From Myotis daubentonii (taxonomy: Eukaryota; Chordata; Mammalia; Chiroptera; Vespertilionidae): a stretch of DNA of 64,000 nt. The stretch is taken from contig NC_081848.1 of the NCBI RefSeq assembly GCF_963259705.1, positions 50,119,408-50,183,407 of the forward strand, given 5' to 3'. The position numbers and the translations under genes are program-made. Every line of letters begins with the position of its first letter. Position 1 is the stretch's first letter. A model generated the notes under the pieces. It saw only the letters and a list, made by a program, of their open reading frames with translations, was not told the DNA's origin and searched no databases. Below, piece by piece: positions 12,345 to 24,300 of the stretch.

Positions 12345-13309
12345 GACTCCCTAGGAAGAAACAGCAAGAGGCAGTGAATAGCACAGCCCTCTTCTCAAGG
12401 GGCTGTGCTGTGTGCTGCGGAGCCTCCTCGTAGACTTTGGGGAAACCTTCCCACTTCCTGCTCCAAGTAGATAAAAGAGGAGGTGCCTTGGTGGGGGCAG
12501 GCACTGTACCTGCGCTATTCAAGAGAGGCCTCTCTCCTAAGACACAGTGCTTACAACGTATACTCTGCCACTGGCTCACTGCTGTTACAGTGCTGGCAAC
12601 TGTGAGTACACTTACTGGTACATTTGTACATACAATACAAGAGCTGGGATACAGGAATCAGACAGGTGTAGAGATCTGAGAACAGCAAGTGAGAGCGTCT
12701 TGATGAGGGGTCAGCAGAGACTGCCCATGGAAGTGGGCTGAGACCTGCAGGATAAGAAGGGGAGGGAAGGGGGGGCTTTGGGTCTGATACACTGGCCCTG
12801 GAATGTGGAGACAGACGTCCTCCAATGGGGAGATGGTTGCCCCAGTTCCTCTGAGGTGGGGTTGGGAGGGGAATCCCCAAAGGTAAGAGGCACGTGCAGA
12901 CCACCCTCGTGAATCACGGGAGAGCTGACCCGCCAGTGCTGTGTCCTGGCCCAGGGTGGCTGGGAAGGGCAGTGTCGATGGGGTAGTATTTTTCAAATCT
13001 CCTTCAGCCCAGTCTCGGGGACCTGCCATAAGATCTTTCAGAGAAAAGACTGCAAATTAGACTTAGCTTTCCTTTAGGTCCTAAGAAGAAGAGCATGCCT
13101 GGTGGTTGGCTAAATCAGCTACACCCTCCCCCGATCTCTCGCTGCAGGCTTTGTCCATCCAGCAAGCGTGCTCTGACCGCTCCTGGGGGCCCAGCCCTCA
13201 TCACTTCCCCACTGCGCGGCTTACTGTCCCTCTCTGTCCAGAGAACGTCTTGGGCGCAGAGGCCACGGAATTAATGACACCAGGGAGGCAGCCGGAGCCA
13301 TGGCTTTGA

Positions 13310-13500
13310 GCATGGGCTCTGCCATCAGGCAAACAGGTTCTCCCACTTGGTAAGTTTGTGGCCCTGAGCAAGTTACCTAAGTGCCCCGAGGCCCAGTTTT
13401 CTCCCCTGTCCACGTGGGTAAGAGCAGTGGCCACTTCCCAGGGCTGCTGAGAGTATTCATCGAAGCCTTTAGAAAGATGCTTAGGAACAGGAAGAAAATA
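13310..13500 (+). repeat. MIR SINE relic
   Basis: gagcatgggctctgccatca, a later gagcaagttacctaagtgcc and gaggcccagttttctcccct follow the MIR core order on the plus strand. Confidence 0.65.
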
Positions 13501-13599
13501 AGTGTAAGCTGTTGTATTATTATCTTCCGGTAGACAAGCAAGGTCTCAAAAAAGGGTGAGAGACTGCCCTCATTAGAACAAGAAACTAACATCGCTGAG

Positions 13600-13765
13600 C
13601 CCAATGCTGTGCCAGGCTTGGTGCTAGGCACGCGTGGGTGTGTCACTTTACTTAAGTCTCAGTGTCCAGGCCATCTTCCCGACTAGGAAGTGGAAACCCA
13701 GAGAGGTGGAGTAAGTAATCAGAGAGAACAGAGCTAAGTCAAGATCTAAATTTAGCTCCCTGCCA
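13600..13765 (+). repeat. MIR SINE relic
   Basis: gctgtgccaggcttggtgct, then gactaggaagtggaaaccca and gagaggtggagtaagtaatc: the opposite-half MIR pattern (cells of the 'thickness' region with the dropped-size consensus), plus orientation. Probably independent of the copy just left. Confidence 0.55.
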
Positions 13766-15229
13766 CTGGCTCAGGGTCCTGTCCCCATGTCCACCGCGGC
13801 CTGAGAGCAAAGCTCTCCAAAGAATGGTGGGTGGAGGGCCCGGCCTCCCTCTGGGTGGTGAGCGGGGCCATCTTCCCCAGTGTTGGCCAACTGTGGTGCT
13901 GCTAACGACAGCCTCTTCCCAGCCTGTGGGAGCTTCATAAAAGTCCGGCAAATCTCACCGCTTACCACTCTAATTGCGGAGTTTGGACGTGAAGTGAATG
14001 AAGAACATATCATGTGGAATGAATAACAAATGAGGCGGCTCCTGTTTTTTTTAGCCCTGATGCTGGGGGAGCAGCCCGGAGTTCACCATCACTCGGCGAA
14101 AGAGGTTACCACGGCAGCACCAACATCTGTGTGCCCAACACATCCGTCCACTCCCTCCCTGGGCGCCTGCACTCCATGCTGAGTGATGCACTGGGGCTAC
14201 TGGCTCTGCTCCGTGTGCAGCCTCCAAAAGGGACATGGAAATGGGGTGCTTTCCAAAAGCAGGTGAGAAATTACCTGGGTGCTCACCCCATTCACAGCTG
14301 GACCAGCCCCAGGCTGATGGCCACAGGCAGGTGCAGTGGGTGTCAGTGATGGAGAGGGAGCCCTGTGACGGTCACCTGGGCCACGCCCTGTGGAAGTAGC
14401 CAGAATCTCCGGGAGGCAGTGCTGGGAGAGAAAGCACAGGTGGTCGGCCTGCCCTTTCCAGCCTCGAGCTCCTTCACCCAGGAGAGGATGCTCTTGGGTG
14501 TGACAGTGACACAGTCACACCTGCCATCCATCATGTTCTAGGCACCTAGGTCTGCAGCCACCACCTGTTATGAGTGGGGACTTGGGTGCACCTTTGTGTC
14601 TTTGAGCCGACATCGTTATAGTGGGAATAAGCTGGCAATGTGGTTTGAAGATGAAATGAATTGACATATGTAAGGTGTCTAGGGAGACCGACAGGCTCAA
14701 TAATTATATATACACACATATATGTTATACGAATGTGATGCATATTAGTAACCCAAAAGTAACATTTACTCTGCAGTACATTTTGTTTTAAATTGCAGGT
14801 ATTTAGGGTCAAGAGAAATGAAGTATCCTGTCCCATGTGACACAGCTAATATGAGGCAGAGAAGGGGTTCGCACCCAAGCAGCCTCCAGGCGCCCAGCAC
14901 AGGCTAGTTCATGTTCTGTCGGCAGGGCTGTAGGGAAGGAGCGAGACTGCAGGCCTCGGTAATGAAACAATGCATTCACTCGTCATTTACTGATGAGCGG
15001 ACAGATATGAGTGATTTCCTGAGCCATGGGATGCAGGCAGGACGCAGCAGGCACCTGGTCTCCATGGACGCCTCAAAGGGCTGTAAGGCGGAAGGGAGCC
15101 ACTTCAGCCCTGGGGGTTCTGGGTCAGGGTGGGGGAGGCATGACTGCAGGTGGTCAGCCTTATTCATCCCAGCCTTGAGCATCCCTCTTACTCACCCTCG
15201 GAGAGGCTGCCCTTAGGTGTGACATAATA

Positions 15230-15425
15230 ACACGTATCATCGTGTTCTAGGCCCTGGGCTAAGAGTTGTTACATTCAGACCAGCAGAGCCCTCACGATAA
15301 TTCAGTAAAGTGTATATTGTTGGCCTGAGTTCACAGATTAAAACATACTGGCCACTAGCGAGATTAAATCGCTTGCCCCAATCACATGTGTGGTATGGGC
15401 AGAATGGGGTTAGGTCCCAGCCTTG
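15230..15425 (+). repeat. MIR SINE relic
   Basis: ctaggccctgggctaagagt, ttcacagattaaaacatact and aaatcgcttgccccaatcac retain the MIR order on the plus strand. Confidence 0.6.
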
Positions 15426-15946
15426 CCTGACCCCGAGCTGGTGAGTGCACTGTCACTGCCCTGGATCCTCTGGAGTAAGAACTGCCCCTCAGACACCCTG
15501 TCTGCACTGTGAAAGTGGAAATGCCACCGGGAGGAGCTAAGTGACTGCTGCCCAGGGGGAGGGCAGAGAGCAGGGCTGGGGCTGGGCAACCCCTGCATCA
15601 CCCAGAGGCACCCCTCGCTCTGCATCCTGAGGGGACGATGGCCCCTAGGAATGATGGGAGCCTATAGCCCAGTAAATAAAGAGGCCAGTAAATTAAGAGA
15701 TCCAAGTAACTCTATCTGGATTAGTCCCCAATAGTACAAGCTTGGAGGGCACTAGCCAAATTTTCAGGGCTGGTTGAGGCTCCCCTCAAACTGTATCCCA
15801 GTCAGGGCCCTGCACTAACTTTCGTCAGCAGGCACCAGGGCAATACAGCGCCACACAAGGAGTTGTGGAGGGCACAGTTTCATCCCATCAGAGCCAAGAA
15901 GTAAATTCAGAGAGGTTTTATAAAACCTCACAGATACTCTAATTTA

Positions 15947-16262
15947 TCCTATATAATAAAAGCATGATATGCAAATCGACCGAATGGCCAAACAATGGAA
16001 TGACCATCTGGACGACCATCCAGATGACCATCTGGGACCACGCTATGACACCCACTGGTGCCAGGCCAACCAAGGCGGGTGTGATGTAATTGGTCGGGGG
16101 CCCAGCCATCGCCCCATGATCACCCTGCAGAGGTGGGTGGCAGGGCCTCCCTCTGTGAGGGAAGCCTGGGTCCTGGGTGCTGGCAGCAGGACGGAAGCTG
16201 GTGTAAGCAGCCAGGAGAATGAAAGCCTATTCTTGCATGAATTTCTTGCATCAGGCCTCTAG
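15947..16262 (+). mobile_element. HeliBat-type non-autonomous Helitron (316 bp)
   Basis: Rolling-circle transposon without a Rep/helicase ORF. The 5' end is TCCTATATAATAAAAGC followed by the octamer-like atgcaaat; the 3' end has the partial hairpin gcatgaatttcttgcatc and finishes caggcctCTAG. It sits between A (15946) and T (16263) with no target duplication, the Helitron rule. The left half contains short repeats of gaccatctgg. A 97-codon open frame inside has no recognisable product. Confidence 0.93.
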
Positions 16263-16555
16263 TTTATAAATAAAAATCACAGGAAGGGGGGAAGCTCCCA
16301 AAGGCTACAAGAAAGGGGCTGGCGATTTAAATTCTTGGCCCAGAAAGTAAAATCTTTTCAATTGTCTCTGAGATGTAACTTGAAAGATCTGGAGGTTCAA
16401 GTAGAACCCATGAGAGGCCTCTGACGTTCCATGCACGGCTGCCGGATAATTGCCAAGTAGGGGAGGGGTGATGGCGGCATTATGACCCCACGTGGGAATG
16501 GCAGTTTCTAGAGAAGTAGCATACAGACAAAGAAATAAGCAAGTTCATTCAGTCA

Positions 16556-16557
<2 letters not shown>

Positions 16558-16601
<44 letters not shown>
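16558..16601 (+). repeat. (TC)n microsatellite
   Basis: About 22 uninterrupted TC units. Likely polymorphic in length. Confidence 0.97.
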
Positions 16602-16603
<2 letters not shown>

Positions 16604-18105
16604 AACTTTAACAAATGAAAAAGAAAAGAAAAAAAATTCCACAAAGCAAAGGTACCAAAGTCCATCTACAATTCCACACTTTTCTTACCTTTATTAAACA
16701 TACTACCTGAGCTAACGTGGGTAAAAACAGAATACTTCTTTCAACTCAGCTCTCATCTTTATCCCTTGAGTCAAAAAGCACTGCCTGAAGCAGAAACCAG
16801 AAACGTGGCAGCGTCCGTATTCCAGAAACTTTACAAGGAACTCAAGTCCCTTTTATCTCCTTTCTTCTACAGCCAAGAATTCACCTTCCCCTAGGAAAAG
16901 CACTGTCTCTTTCCCTGAGTCGTTTACAGACCAGAATATTCCAGCAAAAAGAAGGAGAGGAGTCCCCAGACACTGTCTTGTCCCACAATCTCTCCTTTGA
17001 AGGGCTGAAAAGGTGGTTTGGGGTAGTATGTTGCAAGTGGTTGCACTGTACAAATTTTAATGATCTCAGGACCTGCCTCCCTCTCCAGACCAGGGGCCTG
17101 GGCAAACCTGCCTTTGTCACAATTCTTGGCATAAAAGAATACTCAGGGTATGTTTCTTGAATGAGCAAATGAATGAATGAGTGAATGAGTGACTGATTTA
17201 TGAATAAGAGTCTGTAGGGAGACCCCATTATTATATTTTTCCCAGCAGAAATTTTCCAGCTATTACATTAATTAGGACTAATATTCTCAGTTATTTTGGG
17301 GACTGCTTGAAATTTGCTGCTAATTTAAATAAAATGGCTACGTTTACTCATTAACTAATTAGCATGCTTTTCATCAGCTTCCTCTCACCAATTTGGTGAG
17401 TTACGCCCTTCTCTTACCCAGGGCCTTCCCTGAGATCTGGGTATATCACAACGATATCAGAGTGAACTTTTTAAACAAAATTTAAGCAGAATTTCTCAAA
17501 CGGTTTAGACACAGATGAGAACTCTGCCCCACTTTCTAGCCCAAGGTCCCTAATGTCTTTGGGCCCTGTGGTGGGCCATGTGACAAGGTGCTCTAAAAAA
17601 AAAATTCCTATCACTAGACCAATTTATTCTTCAGGGGAAATGAAACTTTCTAAAATATGAGGATTTCCTGAAAGACAAGCTATCATATATTCAATGAGTA
17701 AAACTGAAGGAGAAACTGGAAGTCAAAATATAGGCATCCTTCCTAGTCCTGTCTTTGCCAGGAACTGGGTGGTGTGACCTCAGGCAGGTCAGTTCACATC
17801 CCCAGATGCCATTATCGTGTACTCTTACTTGTCAGAGGTGGACTTGATTTAGAAAATACTTAAGGTCATGTGCAGAGACCAGGCTTCTTGCGCCTGCAGG
17901 AACCCATAACTTCCCACATTCTCTGCTGTTAAGCATGGCCACATGATGAGCTCTGTGAGAGGTCGTAGGAAGCACTTCTCAGCCAGGGCATAAAAGCCAG
18001 GTTTCCAGTCACATTCTTCTCATCTTGGGGTGCTGTGCATTGAACTGTGTACCTCCAAATTTCCTATGTGGAAGTCCTAACCCACCACCTTCAACTGTGA
18101 TCTTA

Positions 18106-18262
18106 CAGTGGGGCCTTGACTTATGAGTGTCCCAACTAACGAGTTTTTTGAGATACCAGCTGTCTGTATCTCGGCCGATTTTTTGCATTGAGTTGATAGA
18201 GTAATTTGAGTTAACGAGCTCGGTCTCGGAACGAATTAAACTCGTAAGTCAAGGCCCCACTG
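18106..18262. mobile_element. Tigger-like MITE (157 bp)
   Basis: Terminal inverted repeats begin CAGTGGGGCCTTGACTTA at the left and are mirrored as taagtcaaggccccactg at the right, 18 bp perfect. It is flanked by TA on both sides (18104-18105 and 18263-18264), the Tc1/mariner target duplication. No transposase frame. It interrupts the MaLR LTR between its ctgtgatctta and tttggaaaca segments. Confidence 0.88.
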
Positions 18263-18484
18263 TATTTGGAAACAGGGTTGTTGCAGATGTCATTAGTTAA
18301 GGCGAGGTCATACTGGTATAGGGTAAGCCCCTAATCAGTGTGACTGGCATCCTTATGAAAGGGGGGAATTTGGACACAGACATGCACACAAGGAGAACAG
18401 CACCATGTGAAGTTGGAGTGATGCTGCCACAAGCCAAGGAACTCCCAGAGAGTGGAACAGAAACTTCCCTTAGTGCCTTTAGAT

Positions 18485-18793
18485 CAGTGGTTCTCAACCT
18501 TCCTAATGCCGCGACCCTTTAATACAGTTCCTCATGTTGTGGTGACCCCCAACCATAAAATTATTTTCGTTGCTACTTCATAACTGTACTTTTGCTATTG
18601 TTATGAATCGTAATGTAAATATCTGATATGCAGGATGTCTTTTCATTGTTACATATTGAACATAATTAAAGCATAGTGATTAATCACAAAAACAATATGC
18701 AATTATATGTGTTTTCTGATGGTCTTAGGCGACCCCTGTGAAAGGGTCATTCGACCCCCAAAGGGGTCGCGACCCACAGGTTGAGAACCGCTG
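18485..18793 (-). mobile_element. SPIN non-autonomous hAT element (309 bp)
   Basis: Reads, on the minus strand, from CAGCGGTTCTCAACCTGTGG and ggtcgcgacccctttggggg to ttgagaaccactg-type end; on the plus strand it starts CAGTGGTTCTCAACCTTCC. The interior (for example gttgtggtgacccccaacca, and tgttatgaatcgtaatgtaa) matches the SPIN non-autonomous consensus as I remember it. Target duplication ctttagat / ctttagag at 18477-18484 and 18794-18801, seven of eight bases. SPIN is the hAT family known for horizontal spread among tetrapods, including vesper bats. Looks nearly intact, hence fairly young. Confidence 0.93.
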
Positions 18794-19529
18794 CTTTAGA
18801 GGGACATGGCCCTAATGACACCTTGATCTTGGACTTCTGGCCTCTGGCACCGTGAGACAATACATTTCTGTTGTTCAAGCCACCCAGTCTGTGGTCCTTT
18901 GCTACAAATGTTCTAGGAAATAATACAGTGGGTGGAGGAACTCTGGCCAGAACACACAGCCCATCTCCAGGATGACCCAGACCTCTGGCTTTCCCAGCTC
19001 ACTAGGCAGGACAGACTCAACAAATTCCTGTTGCAGCAGAATCCCAGTACCTCCCTGGGAAGTGTGTCTGATCTGAGGTTGGTTTTAAGCCTCCTTACCT
19101 CTGGGCACTGACAGCTGTGCACCTCGGCTGTGGGCCAGGTGGAGAGGGCAATAGGACCCAGTGTTCCCTGTGAGGCCCAGTTACATGAGGCTGCTGTGGC
19201 TTTGAGGAAGGGGGAGGGGGACCAAGCCTTTGAGACTTGCTATAGCTCACATTAAGATGCTGATTTACAAAGCATCAAGGGCAGGCAGCTCCCCATATTC
19301 CTCATAAGCATAGGACAAACTCACAGATTCCCAGACCAAGTGAAGTTCAGAAGGAAAGAATTCAAGGTCAGCAGATTGTCAGAGATGACCAGTCCAACTT
19401 CCTTGTTTGCCGACAAGGAGACAGGCCCAGTTACAAGGAATCAGCAATGCTGGAAATTAAAATCGTTGTTACTTTTGGGTGGAGGTACTGACCAAGAGGA
19501 GGAAGGAGGAAGCCCAGTGGGAAGATGAG

Positions 19530-19645
19530 CTTCATCTGGGTGGTGACTGCACAGTGTCTACAAATGTAGAGATTCATTGAGCTGTACACTTTGCACTTGA
19601 GAGTGAAATTATATTTCAGTAAGAGAGTAAAACAAAATAAAGGCC
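19530..19645 (+). repeat. L1 3' end relic
   Basis: gattcattgagctgtacact and then aaattatatttcagtaagag followed by an A-rich tail is the 3' end of an old L1M-type LINE, plus orientation. Confidence 0.65.
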
Positions 19646-19917
19646 CAGAGACAGGTGAGGTGACAATAGGAATGGTGCCTGCTCACAACTGAACAGCTCC
19701 ATGGTCCCATCTTAAAGACTCGAACAAGTCCAACAGCCTTCCTTCATCCAGTCTCACTGTCTCTAGTTCAAACTGGCAGTGTCTCTGTTTATATAACCTC
19801 ACCTCTATCTCTGGCTTCTGCTGCTGCAATGGCTGATTAAGTCCATGAGTCCCACCCATGATCTCTTAATCAAATGGTTGTTCAGTCATACTTTCAGTGT
19901 TCTCTTCAGAATAAGTT

Positions 19918-20030
19918 TTCTCCTCCTCCTCCTCCTCCTCCTCCTCCTCCTCCTCCTCCTCCTCCTCCTCCTCCTCCTCCTCTTCCTCCTCCTCCTTCTC
20001 CTCCTCCTCCTCCTCCTCCTTCTTTTTTTT
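19918..20030 (+). repeat. (TCC)n microsatellite, about 110 bp
   Basis: Long pure-pyrimidine run of TCC units with a few TTC interruptions, ending in a T run. It produces spurious poly-Leu (plus) and poly-Gly (minus) open frames. Strand-asymmetric mirror-repeat composition makes triplex formation possible. Confidence 0.97.
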
Positions 20031-20992
20031 GAAATATTGGTAGGCTGAGAATTTTCCAAATCTTCAAGTTAAAGTTAAATGATGTCATAAAGGTAGAGCC
20101 CTGATCTGATAGGGCTCACTCGTTCTCTCTCTCCTTGCCATGTGAGGACATACTGAGAAGGTGACCATCTGCAGGCCAGAAAGAGAGTTTCTGTACGCTA
20201 TGTTACATGTTGATAGATATAAGGTTTGCATAAAAATAGCCACCCATTATAAATGTCACACCATTGTAATAATGAAGAATGAGCTGCCATATTGCGTGGT
20301 GTGGGCACAGTGTGACATGCTGACCTGGGACTGACCAGTGATATCACAGCAGCTGAACAACAAAACAGAACATAACCATGGTGGAGATAACCATGGACAA
20401 TTGTGGGGAAGTCCCACTACATTACATTGATTGACACATCATTATATCCTTTGGTTGTGTATTTAGGAAGGTACAACTCTTTTAAATACTAACTTGTAAT
20501 TATACAAATATATATATATATCTTCTATTATAAATATCTTTTTTAAAATCATTGTGCACTGCTGGAAGTAAGATAGGTAAACTTAGAAAATGTCAAGTAG
20601 GAACAGTTAGCCTATGGAGCTCTCCATCAATGATTGTTCATTGCACTTTGTTGAATAAACCATTTCTTTTGCCTGTGTCCTTGACATCCTCTCTGGGTAG
20701 CTGAAGCCATGAATGGGGAATTTTTCAGGGATAACTTATTTTCCTGGTAGCTGCTCTTCCCTCTCCACCAGAAGAATGTCCTAAGTTCTAGAAGGGGTCT
20801 CATGGCTATACATTTTGGCCCCAGCTGTGATCTACTAAAGGACACAGCTGGAGGCTATGCAATGGCCCTCTGAAGGGACTCTCAGGTGCCAGGAGTTTGG
20901 GGGAGTCCTGGGTTTCCTCCTGCTAGGGCAGGGCATGGCTGCCAGGACCAGGGCTGTGATTTACCCATCTCTCCCAGGGGAGGCAGGTGCCC

Positions 20993-21034
20993 ATCTAGAA
21001 AGGTATCGCCTACCATCTAGAAAGGTATCGCCTT
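20993..21034 (+). repeat. 22-bp tandem duplication
   Basis: ccatctagaaaggtatcgcc occurs twice head to tail with a 2-base joint. Clean local duplication in unique intron sequence about 220 bp from the lectin exon. Confidence 0.9.
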
Positions 21035-21261
21035 CTTTAATCTCCATAACAGAAGACCCTGGCATCCCAGCATCTGCTCCCTGCCTCCTTCCAGGCAAGG
21101 CAGGCACGACTCTTCCTTTTTGCTCATCAGGACACCTCCTAATGAAAAGCCCCAAGGTCTCAGGGCCCAGGATACCCAAGACAGAGTTTAACTATTCTTC
21201 CCCCCCCCCCACACACACGTGCACACCCCGGTGCAGTGTGGGGAGCTCTCAGAGCACTCAC

Positions 21262-21357
21262 CTGGGGCGTCATTCCGTGGCAGATATACACGATGGGAAC
21301 ATTCTCTGTGTCTGGACCCTGATCGAGACACAAATCGGTCTTCAGAGAGTTCTGCAG
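21262..21357 (-). CDS. GALNT18: GALNT18 internal exon, start of ricin-type lectin domain (32 codons)
   Basis: Third exon in transcript order. The minus strand reads LQNSLKT, then CLDQGPD at residues 10-16 and CHGMTPQ at 26-32. The Cys-Leu-Asp and Cys-His-Gly pair is the first disulfide of the first beta-trefoil repeat of the C-terminal R-type lectin domain, which tunes substrate choice toward already glycosylated sites in active family members. Joined to the previous exon it gives YGV-LQN, with no gap. Acceptor ggtgttcag before CTG; donor CAG|gtgagtg, a strong consensus. 96 bp, phase 0 at both ends. The rest of the lectin domain must be encoded further left; I saw no matching exon before position 1. 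Confidence 0.9.
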
Positions 21358-24300
21358 CTGAACACCAGGGCAGGGGCGGCCACAACCAAAGAGAAAGGAA
21401 CAGAGAAACAAATACATTAAATCAGGAGAAACAAGCTTTCCGCTGACACAGGCTCCATTTCCATAATTAGCCCAAAGCCCCTTGAATACTATGGAAACCA
21501 ACAAGCACTTTTTCTTTGCACAAAGGTGCTGAGGTTAAGACCGGCCCCTTTGTCTCACAGTGCCAGAGGCCAGAAGTCCAAGCATTCACATTAAGCATTC
21601 ACATGTTAAAGAGCAAGCTGTGTCTGGGGAGCTGAGTGGTCTAGGTAAAAAGAAAAGATCCACCTGCAAGTACGCATTCAAGAGGGTGCTAGGCTGTTCC
21701 TCTCCATCTACCCGAAAGGAGCACCATGGCCTTCAGAGGTCTCTGGACAGGCCTCTGTTTTTACTCCTCAGGGTTGGGGGAAGTGGGCAACATGCTAGCT
21801 GTTTTGGGGACCTGGGACCAGGCCCTCACTGCCCAGCATATCCAGCAGTGATTTGACCAGGCCCCAGTGGAGGCCCAGTTGATGAGAGTTCTCCACGGTG
21901 GGGGATTTGGCAGGTGAATAAGAGAGAAGAGGGCCAGGTGGGAGCCGGAGAAGAGAGGTCACTCTTATCCTCACCTACAAGCACAAGACAATCAACAGGA
22001 CAAATGTGGTGGCCACTAGGATTATAAGGCCACTTAGACTGGGCGTGGGGGATCTGTTGGGCCATGTGCAAGCAGAGAAATCCAGCTGTGATCAAGGAGG
22101 AGATGAAGCATGAGGCAGACAGAATTAGAGACAGATCATCCTGCTACTGTTGTGGTTTCATGGCTTCCCAGATCGAGTGCCCGCATCCAGCTGTCCTTCA
22201 GCTCCTGTGTCCATAAGAGAGTGTGTGGCATCTTTACCCACCTTAACTTGAGCTAGTTTAAATAGCTTTTCTCAGCAACCAAAGCAGTCTGTTTAGAACA
22301 GGAGGCTGGACATCGACATCCAGGGGGAGACCAGGGCAATGGACCACAGGTGGGTCATATTGGGGAAGGCCAGCAGCAGGCAGTGGCTGAGCTTTGGTAG
22401 TCCTGACAGGTTGTGGCAGGAGTTCAATGACCCTGAGTCAGGGATGTGAAATAGGACAGAACCAGAGGTGCATGTGTGGTCTATGCATACCCTGTTCTCG
22501 ACAGGGACAAGGAACAGAGTCAAATTATTTTCTCTTGAGCTTCCTTTCTTTACTGGGTGACAGCAGCTCAATCTCAAACTCGTGGTTTGGAGATTCTGAA
22601 GAAATATGGACATGTGCCAGCTCCCTAGGCAGGGCCCCAGGAGTGTCTGTCTGTGCAGCAGATCCTCACGATAAACCAACAACTTGGCTGGCCTGTGCGG
22701 GAGGAGCATAGCAAACACTCTGGACTTCTCCCGCAGCCCAGGGACTGGGGGGTGTCACACCTGAAGCCCAGCACTGGAACCATTAGCAAGACCTGCTAAA
22801 TGCGCTACAAAGAGAAAGGTCCAGAGACCCTTGATGTCAGACTTGTTCTTCCTGGGATCTTAAAGTCAACCTCTGAGTGAGGGGGTGGGTGATGCCCTTG
22901 ATAAAGTCCACGTTGGCTATGCCATCACTCTCCCATTAGCAGGTGGCCTGCTGACACAGTTGGAGAGACAGACTGGGATGGAATCCTGGCTCCAGCTGTG
23001 TGGCCTTGGATAATGCAACATAACTCCTGGGAAACCAATTTTTATGACTGCATCTACGTGCTGTGTGCTACATGCATTATCCCACCTAATCCTCAAAACA
23101 AGGAAGTGTGGACCAGTCAGAAGCTCTGCCTCACCTCTCTGTCTGCAATGCTACTCCCACTGTGTGGATGCCCTGCTTTGGTCTTCTCTTCGCCTGACTA
23201 AATCCTCTTCTTCCTTTGGTTCTCAGCTTCTCTGTCACTCTGGGAGCCTTCCTAACCCAGGCTGTGTGTGAGGCTGTGGCTCCATGTTTCCCCAGCTCCT
23301 CCACCTGTCTGACCGGAGTCTTCCCACCGGCCAGCTCTGGTACACAGTAGACAGTAAATACATGTGCAATGAATGAATGACTGAAATGTACAAGTAAATG
23401 GCATTTCTAAATGAATGGCATTATAGTTGGACAAGTGGCAGAGCTGGTGTCTGTCTGTCTCTGAAGTCCAAGGTCTTTCCATCAGGTAAATGGCGACAAT
23501 CCTGAGACCGTGAAAGATGCCCCAGGAAACGGTCTAAGGTTTTGCATATTGTGGAGCGAATAAGTAGGAAAACCCACATTCAGAAGCTGGGCATGTCTGT
23601 TTCCAGGTGCTGCTCCATCTCTACTGTCAGCACCAGAGATGGAATTAATCCAGAGCCACTCTGTCTCCCAGGGGAGCTCAATGATCCAGGGGAAACCCAG
23701 GCCCATACAACAGGTCTACAGGCCCTTCAGCCTGCAGGAGTCATTAATGGGACCGATTAGTGGATTAATGGCCTGGTTTATATAGACTTGATACTGGCCC
23801 AACTGACAGTCCCAGGGGCTTATTTGACCTGAGCAAGGTAGTTTAGGCATGGGCTGGAGGGAAAAAGGAATGAGAAACTCTACGTCTGAAAAGACACTTG
23901 GCCTCTCCACTTCAGAATAAAAATAATCACCAGGAAGAGCATTTCAGCCCCAGCAAATCCTTTTGTTCTTGTGGCTGCATCTTGCCTCACCCATCTTCAC
24001 CCTATTGCCCTTACTGAGGGTTCATTATGCTCCTTGACAAGCAAGTGTATCTTTGCTCATGTCAGAGCCCAGCCTCTGGAGGAGGCAGGAGTGGAGGGAG
24101 GCTGGCAGGGTTCTAAACAGTGTCTGGCAGATGAGCATGCAGGGGTCAGAAACCTCCGTCAGCCCTAAGAATTGGGTGTGGCATTAAGAGGGCTCCATGG
24201 TCAACCTGCTGTATGTGTTTGTAAGAGAGGACCCTTTTGCTTGGAAGACAAGAATGCCCCTGGCCAAGACCCAGAACAGCACACACCTCCCCTGTTACTG

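Larger units (their letters stand above)
18030..18927 (+). repeat. MaLR-type LTR hosting two DNA transposons
   Basis: Runs from tgtgcattgaactgtgtacc through ttatttggaaacagggttgt-like sequence, aggcgaggtcatactggtat, aatttggacacagacatgca, cttgatcttggacttctggc and agccacccagtctgtggtcc to a final ctaggaaataataca. This is the order of an MLT1-like MaLR LTR. It is split by the Tigger-like MITE at 18106-18262 and by SPIN at 18485-18793, both therefore younger than the LTR. Confidence 0.75.
1..21261 (-). other. GALNT18: GALNT18 intron downstream of the lectin exon (partial)
   Basis: Non-coding sequence after the donor at 21261. It holds MER5A, MER20, MIR and L2 relics, MaLR-type LTRs, one Ves, one Helitron, SPIN, a Tigger-like MITE and two large microsatellites, listed separately. 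I saw nothing identifiable in 1-2090, 4260-6370, 14000-14770 and 20100-21240 apart from short low-complexity runs. I looked for the next lectin-domain exons, including their acidic stretch and the terminal Cys-x-Gly-Gln-x-Trp pattern, and did not find them. Confidence 0.75.

Noticed and set aside
19845..20048. Open frames with poly-Leu (plus) and poly-Gly (minus)
   Set aside because: Translation of the (TCC)n microsatellite.
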